From Chloroflexota bacterium (GTDB lineage Bacteria; Chloroflexota; Dehalococcoidia; JACPQD01): a stretch of 64,000 bases of DNA. The stretch is taken from NCBI GenBank assembly GCA_016190665.1, contig JACPQD010000021.1, positions 62,001 through 126,000 of the forward strand, written 5' to 3'. The notes below the pieces were generated by a model, which was not told where the DNA came from, did not search any database, and saw only the letters and a program-made list of their open reading frames with translations. The position numbers were made by a program, and so were the translations under genes. This document shows positions 38,632 through 46,282 of the stretch, one piece after another; position 1 is the first letter of the stretch; each line of letters starts with the position of its first letter.

Positions 38632-39063
38632 GTGAAGAGTGCCTGGAGGCTGCGCGGCCGTCGCAACAGGACCAGAGGGCTGGGTCCGCGTGAAGAGGAG
38701 GTGATGGCTATCCTGCGTTCCATGGGAAGCGCTTCTGTGGCGGAGGTCCATGGAGTTGTGAGTCAGCGCGAGCCGCTCGCTTACACGACGGTGATGACAA
38801 TTCTGACGCGATTGGCGAATAAGGGATTCGTTGACAGGGTTCTAGTTGGCAAGGCCTATCGCTATTCCCCTCAGGGCACGGAAGAGGAGATGATCCAGTC
38901 CGTGGTCGGAGGAGCGATTGAGGCGCTCCTGGAACGATTTGGAAGGCAGGCGATAGTTGGCTTCGTGAGTGGTTTGGGCCGGTTGGATGAACAGGCCCTG
39001 GCAGACCTTGAGGACCTTATCCGGAGGCGGCGGGCGGGCTCTGAAGGAGAGGGGAGTGTATAG
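38632..39063 (+). CDS. BlaI/MecI/CopY-family transcriptional repressor
   Basis: The 143-residue protein starts at GTG 38632. It has the winged-helix domain of BlaI repressors: LGPREEEVMAILRSMG, then VHGVVSQREPLAYTTVMTILTRLANKGF, followed by the wing VLVGKAYRYSP. The C-terminal half is the dimerisation region, and the proteolytic-release site of BlaI homologues lies between the two. A promoter and dyad lie directly upstream. The M56 peptidase gene overlaps its end by 8 nt, the usual BlaI-BlaR1 arrangement. Confidence 0.9.
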   Translation: MKSAWRLRGRRNRTRGLGPREEEVMAILRSMGSASVAEVHGVVSQREPLAYTTVMTILTRLANKGFVDRVLVGKAYRYSPQGTEEEMIQSVVGGAIEALLERFGRQAIVGFVSGLGRLDEQALADLEDLIRRRRAGSEGEGSV

Positions 39064-40033
39064 CACCGGTTCGTTTCTGGAGACGGTGAGTATCTACCTG
39101 GTGGAGAACGTGGCCCAGGCCACGCTGGCGCTGGTGGTGGTGCTGACCGTGATCCGTCTTCTCCATGTGAATGACGCTGGCCTGCGGGTGAAGTTCCTCC
39201 TCCTACCGGTTATCCTTCCGCTGGTGGGCCCGCCCACATATTACGCTCTCTTTCCCGGTCGTCAGCAAATGCCTGTTCTCGGCGTCGACCGGGTGTTTAG
39301 CATCGAGGCTACGTTGAAGACTCTGGATTGGCAGGCGCTTTCCCCTGCCCTCACATGGGCGATCCTCGTTGTCATCGTCCTTTCATTCGCCGGCGCTACT
39401 CTGAGCATCATGGGTGTAGTGTATCTATCGCGACGGTATACTACGCTGCTTTCTGGGGGGGCGCCTGTACTCGACCACATATTGGAGGGCGTCGCGCGGC
39501 GCGCAAAAACACCGCCGCCGCGAGTGCTTCTCTGCCCTGACTCCTGTCCCATTTGTGGCGCTGCTGGTCTCCTCCGCCCCTATCTTGTCCTCTCCCGGGG
39601 ATTGCTTGATAGGCTTGACCATGCCTCGCTTGAAGCCGCAGTAGCCCACGAGATGGCCCACCTGCGCCGTAAGGACCACCTGCTCCACATCTTCGTCCTG
39701 GTTATTCGAAGCCTTCTCTTTTTCAATCCTGCCGTTCTCTATCTCTGCAACCGCATTCTTCTGGAATCGGAGAAGGACTGCGATAGACTGGCCCTGAGGT
39801 TCGGAATCTCGCCGAGCGTCTACGCCGAGAGTCTGCTAAAAGTGTGGCGACTCGGCATTGATTACCCCGGGCGGACGGAACGGCTCCTCCGTAGCTTTCT
39901 CTCATCTGGCAGTCGTGTGCGACAACGTGTCGCCGCTCTTTCAGGAGGGGAAGCGACTCTCAACCCGCGCCAGGAAGGCGCATGGTACGTAACCGCTGCG
40001 CTACTGGCGGTCGGTCTGTTCTTTCTCTGTTAG
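39056..40033 (+). CDS. M56-family (BlaR1-like) membrane metallopeptidase without sensor domain
   Basis: The 325-residue protein has the zinc motif HEMAH (His198 to His202) and several membrane segments, for example ATLALVVVLTVIRLL near the N-terminus and ALTWAILVVIVLSF around residue 100. I start it at GTG 39056, which follows AAGGAGAGGGGA and overlaps the BlaI stop. BlaR1 proteins have an extra C-terminal penicillin-binding sensor; this one ends after a final membrane segment, so it lacks that domain. The inducing signal is therefore unknown. It presumably cleaves the BlaI-type partner. Confidence 0.87.
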   Translation: MYSTGSFLETVSIYLVENVAQATLALVVVLTVIRLLHVNDAGLRVKFLLLPVILPLVGPPTYYALFPGRQQMPVLGVDRVFSIEATLKTLDWQALSPALTWAILVVIVLSFAGATLSIMGVVYLSRRYTTLLSGGAPVLDHILEGVARRAKTPPPRVLLCPDSCPICGAAGLLRPYLVLSRGLLDRLDHASLEAAVAHEMAHLRRKDHLLHIFVLVIRSLLFFNPAVLYLCNRILLESEKDCDRLALRFGISPSVYAESLLKVWRLGIDYPGRTERLLRSFLSSGSRVRQRVAALSGGEATLNPRQEGAWYVTAALLAVGLFFLC

Positions 40034-40074
40034 TTCCTTAATACTTTGAAGCGCACCTGAGGGCTTTTCTTGGA

Positions 40075-40141
40075 CATAACTACTACACGGCATCGTAGGC
40101 AGATGCTTGAAGGAAAGGAGGACTTGCCACATGTAGTTATG
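40075..40141 (+). promoter_or_regulatory. 9-bp inverted repeat with a BlaI-like half-site before the cytochrome gene
   Basis: CATAACTAC at 40075-40083 and GTAGTTATG at 40133-40141 are perfect inverted copies 49 nt apart. CTACTAC (40080-40086), followed by GTAGG (40095-40099), resembles the dyad at 38604. It may be a second operator of the BlaI-type repressor, but the spacing differs (8 instead of 5), so this is tentative. Confidence 0.35.
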
Positions 40142-40218
40142 GGCAAAGGGGTCCTTTTTTCGGAAGGAAGGCAGACCAAGAGTGACCAAGAATTTCACGC
40201 AGGGAGGGAGATGTTAAC

Positions 40219-41124
40219 ATGGCAAGACCGAGACTGCTCCTCGCAACAGCTCTGGCGATTGTGGCTGTCGCTGTCTTTGCGGGCCTCGCACTGGCTGGTC
40301 CGGCGTTGCAGGCTTCGCCGGCCAATGTGGCGGCTGGCGGCAAGCTCTACGACAAGTGGTGGACGGCTTCCCCAGGGGCGGCGGCGCCGACAGGCGACCA
40401 TCCGTTGTGGTCCACGCAGACCACCAACACGCGCAAGGGGCTGGACACGTGGCGCTGCAAGGAGTGTCACGGTTGGGACTACCTGGGGAAGGATGGCGCC
40501 TACGGCTCTGGCTCGCACAGGACTGGTTTCGCAGGGGTAATCGAGGCCGGGAAGAGCAAAACCGCCGCCCAACTCGTAGCTATCTTAAAGGGGGCCAGCA
40601 ACCCAAGGCACAATTTTTCGCCGCAGTTAAGTGATGCCTCGCTGGCCAATCTAGCGGCCTTTCTTAAAGAGGGCCTTTATGATACCAAGGGTGTAGTGGA
40701 CTACCCCACCAGGAAACCCCTCAACGCTGACATGAGCCGTGGACGGACGTCGTACGGTTCCACCTGCGCCCCCTGCCACGGCGCCGATGGGACCAAGCTC
40801 AATTTCGGCTCGGAGAAGGACCCGGAGTTCATCGGCACGTTGGCGGCGAGCAATCCGCAGGAGTTCTTGCACAAGGTGCGCGCCGGGCAACCAGGAGCGG
40901 CCATGCCCTCCGCCTTCGAGTCGGGCTGGACGCTTCAGGACTCTGCCAACGTCTTAGCCTTTGCCCAGACGCTACCCATTAAGGCGCCGGCGGCGCCTGT
41001 GGCGGCCGTGCTGCCGAAGACCGGCGGGACGAGCGCGCCACTCCTCGCGCTTGCGCTGGTCGGCTTGGGTCTGGCGGCCGCCGGTTGGGCGGTAAGGCGT
41101 GGTGTTGTCCGGCTGACCCGATAA
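40219..41124 (+). CDS. exported dihaem cytochrome c with LPXTG-type tail
   Basis: The 301-residue protein has an N-terminal signal segment (LLLATALAIVAVAVFAGLALAG) and two haem-binding motifs: Cys80-x-x-Cys83-His84 and Cys186-His187 with Cys183. The second haem domain has the usual CHGADG start. The C-terminus carries LPKTG at residues 265-269, then a hydrophobic stretch and a basic RRGVVRLTR end, a canonical sorting signal. It is thus an extracellular electron carrier, either sortase-anchored or held by the hydrophobic tail. No sortase is in the window. GGGAGGGAG precedes the ATG. The last + strand gene of this side. Confidence 0.88.
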   Translation: MARPRLLLATALAIVAVAVFAGLALAGPALQASPANVAAGGKLYDKWWTASPGAAAPTGDHPLWSTQTTNTRKGLDTWRCKECHGWDYLGKDGAYGSGSHRTGFAGVIEAGKSKTAAQLVAILKGASNPRHNFSPQLSDASLANLAAFLKEGLYDTKGVVDYPTRKPLNADMSRGRTSYGSTCAPCHGADGTKLNFGSEKDPEFIGTLAASNPQEFLHKVRAGQPGAAMPSAFESGWTLQDSANVLAFAQTLPIKAPAAPVAAVLPKTGGTSAPLLALALVGLGLAAAGWAVRRGVVRLTR

Positions 41125-41137
41125 GCACGACCTTGTT

Positions 41138-41200
41138 GAGCCAGGCTCGCTGCCGGTATCATTCTTCTCTTGCGCAGAGTGAGGGCAGCGGGCCTGGCTC
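41138..41200. terminator. long inverted repeat between convergent genes
   Basis: Arms of 17 nt (41138-41154 and 41184-41200) pair with a single G-U wobble around a 29-nt loop; the core is GAGCCAGG. It lies between the convergent cytochrome and SDR genes and could act as a bidirectional transcription stop. No clear U-run flanks it. Confidence 0.5.
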
Positions 41201-41296
41201 ACTCCTTGGAGGCCTGACATCCGAAGAACGGAACGGTCGGTCTCCTTGCTCACTCTTCTGCTACCGAGGCAATCGAGCTGAGCAGGAAATCGTCCG

Positions 41297-42070
41297 CTAG
41301 CCTGCCGCCCCCGCTTCTCCTCCATCAAGCGCGAAAGTCTGCCCGCTGACGTAGCTGGAGGCATCGGAGGCGAGGTAGAGGACTGCTCCCACTATCTCTT
41401 CGGGCTCCCCGATGCGACCCAAAGCAGAGCTCTCCGTTACCCTTTTCAGATAATCGGGATTCCCCCATATGGGTTGAGTGAGGCGAGTGCGGATAACTCC
41501 CGGGGCGATGGCATTCACTCTTATGCTATATCGCCCCCACTCGGCCGCGAGGACCTTTGTCAGCATTATCACCCCGGCCTTGCTGATGGAGTAGAAGCCC
41601 ACGCCTCTTTCTGGCCTCAGGCCGGCGACCGAAGCGACGTTGACAATGGCCCCCTTTTTTTGCGCTATCATTGTCTTGGCTACTGCTTGAGCCATCAGGA
41701 AGTAGCCCTTGAGATTGACATTCATGATGTGGTCCCAGGCCCGCTCCTCCGCATCCAGCAGCCATCCGAAGATGGGGCTGGTGCCAGCATTGTTAACCAG
41801 GATGTCGATCCTCCCGAATTCCTGATTTACCCTCGCTACCAGGTTCTGGATATCTTCTGTCTTGCCCATGTGGGCGGCCACGGCCAGTGAGCGGCGGCCC
41901 AGAGAGGAGATTTCGTTGGCTACCGCCTCCAGATCGGGCAACTTCCTGCTGGCTACCACTATGTCGGCCCCGGCCTCCGCCAGGCCCACGGCGATGGCCT
42001 TGCCTATACCTCGACTTCCTCCCGTAACGATGGCCACCCTGCCGTCAAGGGAAAACTGAGACATGAACAT
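41297..42070 (-). CDS. short-chain dehydrogenase/reductase (SDR)
   Basis: The 257-residue classical SDR has the cofactor motif TGGSRGIG at residues 16-23, NNAG at 93-96 and the catalytic Ser147, Tyr160 and Lys164 (YSISK). The C-terminal SYVSGQTFALDGG is typical. Substrate unknown; 3-oxoacyl or sugar/hydroxyacid reduction are possible. I start at 42070 because GGAGG is 7 nt upstream; an ATG two codons later is also possible. It lies just downstream of the second glycyl radical enzyme on the same strand. Confidence 0.92.
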   Translation of the reverse strand: MFMSQFSLDGRVAIVTGGSRGIGKAIAVGLAEAGADIVVASRKLPDLEAVANEISSLGRRSLAVAAHMGKTEDIQNLVARVNQEFGRIDILVNNAGTSPIFGWLLDAEERAWDHIMNVNLKGYFLMAQAVAKTMIAQKKGAIVNVASVAGLRPERGVGFYSISKAGVIMLTKVLAAEWGRYSIRVNAIAPGVIRTRLTQPIWGNPDYLKRVTESSALGRIGEPEEIVGAVLYLASDASSYVSGQTFALDGGEAGAAG

Positions 42071-42097
42071 CCTTTAGCCTCCTCTCGAATAATGCAA

Positions 42098-42131
42098 GGG
42101 GAGCGCCCTCAGCACTGCTGCGACGCTCCCC
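42098..42131 (-). terminator. stem-loop after the second glycyl radical enzyme
   Basis: On the - strand, GGGGAGCG and CGCTCCCC pair over 8 bp around an 18-nt loop, 27 nt after the stop codon at 42158. A weak T-rich TTGCATT follows. It probably ends or attenuates the transcript before the SDR gene. Confidence 0.5.
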
Positions 42132-42157
42132 AAATCTGTTATGTGGGCTGTCCGGAG

Positions 42158-44611
42158 CTAAACGTAATGAACGCTCCGGCCGATGATATGGTCCTGCACT
42201 TCCTTGGGCAGTTCCGTAAAGTAGGCCACGTACCCCGATACCCTCACCATGAGACCCCGGTAATTCTCCGGATGTTTCTGGGCATCGATAAACACCTCTT
42301 TGCTCTGGCAGTTGAACTGCAAATGATGTCCCCCGCGGCTCATAAACAGGTCAACGAGATCAATCAGCCGGTGCAGTTGCTCTGTGCCATCGACATTCAC
42401 CAGGTACAAGTTGTGCGTGCAACCCGATTGCCTGTCCTGCTCCAGCTTCGTTGCCGACTTCAAGTTCGCCGCTGGCCCGTTAACGTCCATCCCGTCCACC
42501 GGGTCGACGTGCGCCGAGAGCGGTGTTCCGGCTTTCCTCCCGTCCGGAGTCGCCCAGGTCCTGGCGCCCTCCATCACATGGGACATGGGAAAGGCCGTGA
42601 TGCTGACATTCCTGTTGCCCAGCGGCGTTATGTGCTTCGAAGCTTCCCGCGTTACGTGATCGAAGATATCCCTAGCGATATCGTCCACGTAGTCGATATC
42701 ATTGCCATACTTAGGGGCCTTATTGATGAGCATACCGCGGACAGTCTCGTAGCCCTCGAAATTGGCGTCCACGGCTTTCAGAAGCTCGGCCATAGCAAGT
42801 ACTCTGTCCTCATAGACCAGCTTCTTTATGGCTGCCAGACTGTCAGCCAGGGTTGCCAGTCCCCCGGTAACGGCCATGCCTGGCCCGACGTAAATGTCGG
42901 CCCCGCCAGCCTCGGCTCCCCGGCCGCGCTCAATACACGATTCCGTGAAGGCGCTTTGCAGCAACACGGGGAAATGGCGAGCCTGCACCCACTCCGTCCA
43001 GCTCGAAGCTTCATGAGCGTCGCTGACCTGCTGGGTCAACTGCACCTTCACGGCATTCATGAGCTGTTCGAAGGTTTCAAGCCGACGGCAGTCCCCTGTT
43101 TCCACACCGAGCAGCTCCCCGGAGCCTGGCTGGCCCGGCGACCTCTTCCGACCGTTGAACAGGACGGCCTCCAGTGCCAAAGGCAGATTGAGATAGGAGG
43201 CCGCGTTGTGGCCGTACTGCTTGCATCCCGGACCGCAGGGCCCGGAGCAGGCCTTGATCCAACCTACGTTGGCCTCCTCGAGAGAGAAACCGACGCTGAG
43301 CAACTCGTGCTTGATGGCGTCAGTGCTGAAGTACTTGGGTACAGCGAAGCCCCGGGCATTGAGCTCGGCGCCCTTCATCTTCAAGGCGTAGGGCGTCTCT
43401 CTAGGGTGCCAGAGCAGTGCAATGTCGGGGGCGACAGTGCGCAGGCTGCCCGCTGCCTCGAGGCAGAGGAACGAGAGCTCGTTGGTGGCGTCCCGGCCTG
43501 CGGCGTCCACTCCCCCGACGTTAATGGTCTGCACATGCTCATAGCCGGGCGCCGCCCTCGCGTTTTCGTTGCTGAATACCTTGCAGTTCCCGTTCAGCTT
43601 AATGTAGAGACACTCGACCAACTCCTGCGCTTCCTCACGGGTCAGCGCGCCCTTCTCGAGGTCCGCCCTGTAGAAGGGATACATATACTGATCAAAGCGA
43701 CCCAGCCCGTAACCCGGACCCGTACCTTCGATGTTCACGAGTACGTATGTGAACCAGACAGACTCAAGGGCTTCGTAGAAGGAGCGGGCGCCTTCATAGG
43801 GGACCCTTTCCAGCGCCTGAGCCATGCGAAGCAGTTCCTCTTTGCGCCCCGGCTGGGTCTCCTGTTCCGCCATCTCCCGGGCCTTCCGGCTGTATTTGGC
43901 CGCGAAGTCTCTGCTCGCTCGAATAACCAGCAGAATGCCTCGGTAGAAATTCTCCTTGTCCATTCTTTGGGGATCCGTCCCGTCCAGCTCGTCCAGCGAC
44001 TTTCGGACCCTGTCTTCATACCAGCGCAGGCCGTCGCTGAGGATACGCTCAAAGGGAGGAGTGAAATGGCAGCCATGGGTAACCGTCCCAAAAAGGCTGT
44101 CTGCCCATCCTTTGCCGATAACCCTGTTCACCAGATCGGGAGGGCAATGTCTCGACCACAGATCGTAAAGAGTCCGCCCCCGCCAATACTCCATCATCTC
44201 CTTGACTTCTCGGACCTCTTGAGGAGAGATGTCGAAAGGGTCCCACTCCCTCGTCGCCAGGCCGTCCACCTGGTTCTCCAGCCAGGCGCCATTGCTCTCC
44301 GGATAGAAGCCGCCCGCCCGGATCTTACAGTAAGACGCCCCCACAATGAGCTCGTCTTCATCAATGACCACCGGCAAGTCGTGCAGCGCTCTGGCAAAGG
44401 CCTTGCCGTACCGGATTTCAAGCGGTTCGCCTTCGGTCTCACGGAAGACCTCAGTATATGACCGAGCGCGGTGAAGGCAAAGCTTAGGCCGCTGGGAGAG
44501 GATCCTGGCCATCAGCCTGCCAACTCTCCTCGTGCTGCCCAGCTCAATGCGGTCCAGACTGGCACCCGTCTCTCTCACTGCCCGGAGGCCTGGTTCCACT
44601 TGAATAGCCAT
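42158..44611 (-). CDS. glycyl radical enzyme, pyruvate formate-lyase-like, substrate unknown
   Basis: The 817-residue protein has the C-terminal glycyl radical motif with Gly793 in RVSGYVAYF. The active-site cysteine is Cys455 in KACSGP, followed by further cysteines in PCGPGC. The third residue of the C-x-E position is Gly, as opposed to Gln in the enzyme at 20933, so the two enzymes differ in active-site chemistry and neither carries Glu. The N-terminal YTEVFRETEGEPLEIRYGKAF matches PFL-like lyases. No activase is encoded nearby. Its own promoter lies at 44650-44678. Confidence 0.9.
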   Translation of the reverse strand: MAIQVEPGLRAVRETGASLDRIELGSTRRVGRLMARILSQRPKLCLHRARSYTEVFRETEGEPLEIRYGKAFARALHDLPVVIDEDELIVGASYCKIRAGGFYPESNGAWLENQVDGLATREWDPFDISPQEVREVKEMMEYWRGRTLYDLWSRHCPPDLVNRVIGKGWADSLFGTVTHGCHFTPPFERILSDGLRWYEDRVRKSLDELDGTDPQRMDKENFYRGILLVIRASRDFAAKYSRKAREMAEQETQPGRKEELLRMAQALERVPYEGARSFYEALESVWFTYVLVNIEGTGPGYGLGRFDQYMYPFYRADLEKGALTREEAQELVECLYIKLNGNCKVFSNENARAAPGYEHVQTINVGGVDAAGRDATNELSFLCLEAAGSLRTVAPDIALLWHPRETPYALKMKGAELNARGFAVPKYFSTDAIKHELLSVGFSLEEANVGWIKACSGPCGPGCKQYGHNAASYLNLPLALEAVLFNGRKRSPGQPGSGELLGVETGDCRRLETFEQLMNAVKVQLTQQVSDAHEASSWTEWVQARHFPVLLQSAFTESCIERGRGAEAGGADIYVGPGMAVTGGLATLADSLAAIKKLVYEDRVLAMAELLKAVDANFEGYETVRGMLINKAPKYGNDIDYVDDIARDIFDHVTREASKHITPLGNRNVSITAFPMSHVMEGARTWATPDGRKAGTPLSAHVDPVDGMDVNGPAANLKSATKLEQDRQSGCTHNLYLVNVDGTEQLHRLIDLVDLFMSRGGHHLQFNCQSKEVFIDAQKHPENYRGLMVRVSGYVAYFTELPKEVQDHIIGRSVHYV

Positions 44612-44649
44612 GGCTGCCCTCCTCGGTTTGACCTTCCCCTCTGATAGGA

Positions 44650-44678
44650 ATCCTACTCGCCGCGTAGGTGATTGTCAA
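44650..44678 (-). promoter_or_regulatory. sigma-70-type promoter of the second glycyl radical enzyme
   Basis: On the - strand, TTGACA (44678-44673) and TAGGAT (44655-44650) are 17 nt apart. Transcription should start near 44643, some 30 nt before the ATG at 44611. The -35 box overlaps the last codons of the truncated dehydrogenase. Confidence 0.65.
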
Positions 44679-44931
44679 GCGGTTGCCGAAGATTTCTCAC
44701 ATGACACCAGTAACAGCTATTGCACTGTGTTATGGGGTCTACTACAACCCGATCACCCGCAGACCACCCCTCAACCCCTTCACCGACCGCTGCTATCTTG
44801 CCGCAGAACTCATGGCCAAGAATCGATCCGACATCCCGACCAGTGGTGAACCGATTCACATCTGAGCCGCAGATTGCGCAGTAGCTTACCTTTACTACTA
44901 CCTCGTCAGGCCCTGGCTCAGGAGTTGGCAC
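44653..44931 (-). pseudogene. truncated zinc-dependent alcohol dehydrogenase, N-terminal fragment
   Basis: The 92 codons encode the GroES-like catalytic start of a medium-chain zinc alcohol dehydrogenase: YCAICGSDVNRF, GHEFCGKIAAVGEGVEGW, GDRVVVDP and the beginning of the structural zinc site (CNSCYWC). The frame then leaves the family and stops. The first 20 or so residues are also missing: an in-frame stop lies 16 codons upstream and the available start is only a GTG. The Rossmann domain is absent. It is a gene remnant cut at both ends. Confidence 0.8.
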
Positions 44932-45035
44932 CTCCCTGCTTTCACCTAAGCATCTCCCGGCTTCGAATTAGAGGCCGAATGCTCTGCGATGACGCTTCCC
45001 CTACGCAATCCGAAAAACCCAGCCACATAGCTAAC

Positions 45036-45938
45036 CTAACGGGGGGACGGATCGGAACGAAGCTCAAGTACGTAGTCGTCCTGGTCAAGCATATAGACCA
45101 TCATGGATTCCTGGCCCCCGGCGTTTTCTCTCACGGGGCGCGACATGAACCTGACGCCCTTGGCCTTTAACTCCCGATAGCTTTGCTGCACATCATCCAC
45201 GTTAAAGGCCACATGAGAAGAACCCACATCGCACAGCCTGATGTCGGACCGCTTCTTTCCGGATGGACGAACATATTCATGAAGCTCGATGAACTCATGA
45301 GCATCGGCGAACTCATCGGCATCAGGAGTATCCAGAAGTATGCGCCCTCCCTTCAATTGCGCGCCAGGAAACCCGGTTGCTTCCGCGATGCCCGGACTTG
45401 TGATATTCACAGTGAACCCTAGCTTCATGCCGAGCACGTTTCGATAGAAGTCCACGCCTCTATCGAAGCTGGTGACGACGTGCTCATGGTGAGGCCCACT
45501 CTGGTGCACCTCAATTACGAAGCCATCAGGATCGAGCAAGAATACAATCGTCCTCTCGGGATGTTCTGGCAAGGGGTGCACTGGCGGTGAAATGAACCTG
45601 GCGCCCCTGGCGGTCAGTTCCTCATAGACTTGTTGAACTTGATCAACACATATCTCTGCGTGAGAAGCGCCAACATCGCACATCCGTGCCTCAAAGCGCG
45701 TCCTTCCGCTGGGGGATAAGTACTGGATTAGCTTAAGGCGGTGATCGCCGGAGGTATCCCGATAACTCATCATAGCTACCTTCAGGTGCGCTCCCGGAAA
45801 TCCAGTTGCCTCTTCGACACCTCGGCCCGCCGCCTCGTAAGCTCTTTCGAGTTTCATATGCAGAAGGTCCCGGTAGAAGGCGACGGATCTATCCAGGTCG
45901 CTAACGGTGATGCAATGGTGAGCAAAGCTCTTGAGCAT
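45036..45938 (-). CDS. two-domain VOC-superfamily protein (glyoxalase/extradiol dioxygenase fold)
   Basis: The 300-residue protein is a tandem of two VOC modules. Module one opens with HHCITVSDLDRSVAFYRDLL and closes with LLDPDGFVIEVHQ; module two opens with VVTSFDRGVDFYRNVLGM and closes with LDQDDYVLELR. His and Glu of the metal site are present in module one (HHC and EVH). Both VOC genes here share this layout. I chose ATG 45938, since similarity starts at MLKSFAHH. Glyoxalase, ring-cleavage or isomerase activity cannot be told apart. Confidence 0.85.
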   Translation of the reverse strand: MLKSFAHHCITVSDLDRSVAFYRDLLHMKLERAYEAAGRGVEEATGFPGAHLKVAMMSYRDTSGDHRLKLIQYLSPSGRTRFEARMCDVGASHAEICVDQVQQVYEELTARGARFISPPVHPLPEHPERTIVFLLDPDGFVIEVHQSGPHHEHVVTSFDRGVDFYRNVLGMKLGFTVNITSPGIAEATGFPGAQLKGGRILLDTPDADEFADAHEFIELHEYVRPSGKKRSDIRLCDVGSSHVAFNVDDVQQSYRELKAKGVRFMSRPVRENAGGQESMMVYMLDQDDYVLELRSDPSPR

Positions 45939-46044
45939 AACGTCCTCACTTTCCGGCAATCGTGTAAGGGGGTGTTCTGCCTCCCGACGCCCGTGGACGA
46001 GGCGGACGAGGTGGACGGGAGTGGACAGGGACTTTCCTCCGGCG

Positions 46045-46121
46045 CCCTGCCCCCCGGCCCCCGTCCATAATTCAAGGCCAGCGATCGCCTCAGCTTTCCC
46101 CGGCCCCTGCCCCCCGGCCCC
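46045..46121. repeat. 17-nt C-rich direct repeat
   Basis: The 17-nt sequence CCCTGCCCCCCGGCCCC occurs at 46045-46061 and again at 46105-46121. It lies in the 344-nt gap between a VOC gene and an SBP gene, next to a decayed SBP end. The rest of the gap shows no intact gene. Confidence 0.6.
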
Positions 46122-46261
46122 TAGTTCGGCGGCAGCTTAGGGTCAAGCCAGGTGTACTCGTGGCGACCGACGGCGGCCAGGCGGCTATTGTTGGGCCACG
46201 GGGTGGTACCCCTCTGCCTCAAATCTTGTCCTCCGGTCACCCACAGGGTACGTTGGGGCAT
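46121..46261 (-). pseudogene. decayed C-terminal end of a family-5 solute-binding protein
   Basis: A 46-codon frame on the - strand ends HEYTWLDP-KLPPN-stop, and includes PWPNNSRLAA. The phrase W-P-N-N-S-R and the terminal TWLDP are characteristic of the last 40 residues of family-5 SBPs. Nothing upstream restores the rest of the domain. The ATG at 46261 may be accidental. It lies directly downstream of an intact SBP gene (stop at 46283), so it is probably the leftover of a deleted neighbour. Confidence 0.5.
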
Positions 46262-46282
46262 CAAAAGAGGCGCGCCCCCAGA

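Noticed and set aside
38980..39055. Upstream starts extending the M56 peptidase into the BlaI-type gene
   Set aside because: The extra N-terminal residues do not look like the family. GTG 39056 has a good ribosome binding site and the usual short overlap with the repressor gene.
42092..44461. 789-codon open frame on the + strand opposite the second glycyl radical enzyme
   Set aside because: It is the antisense shadow of a GC-rich gene with complete family motifs on the - strand. The + frame has no recognisable domain and no ribosome binding site.
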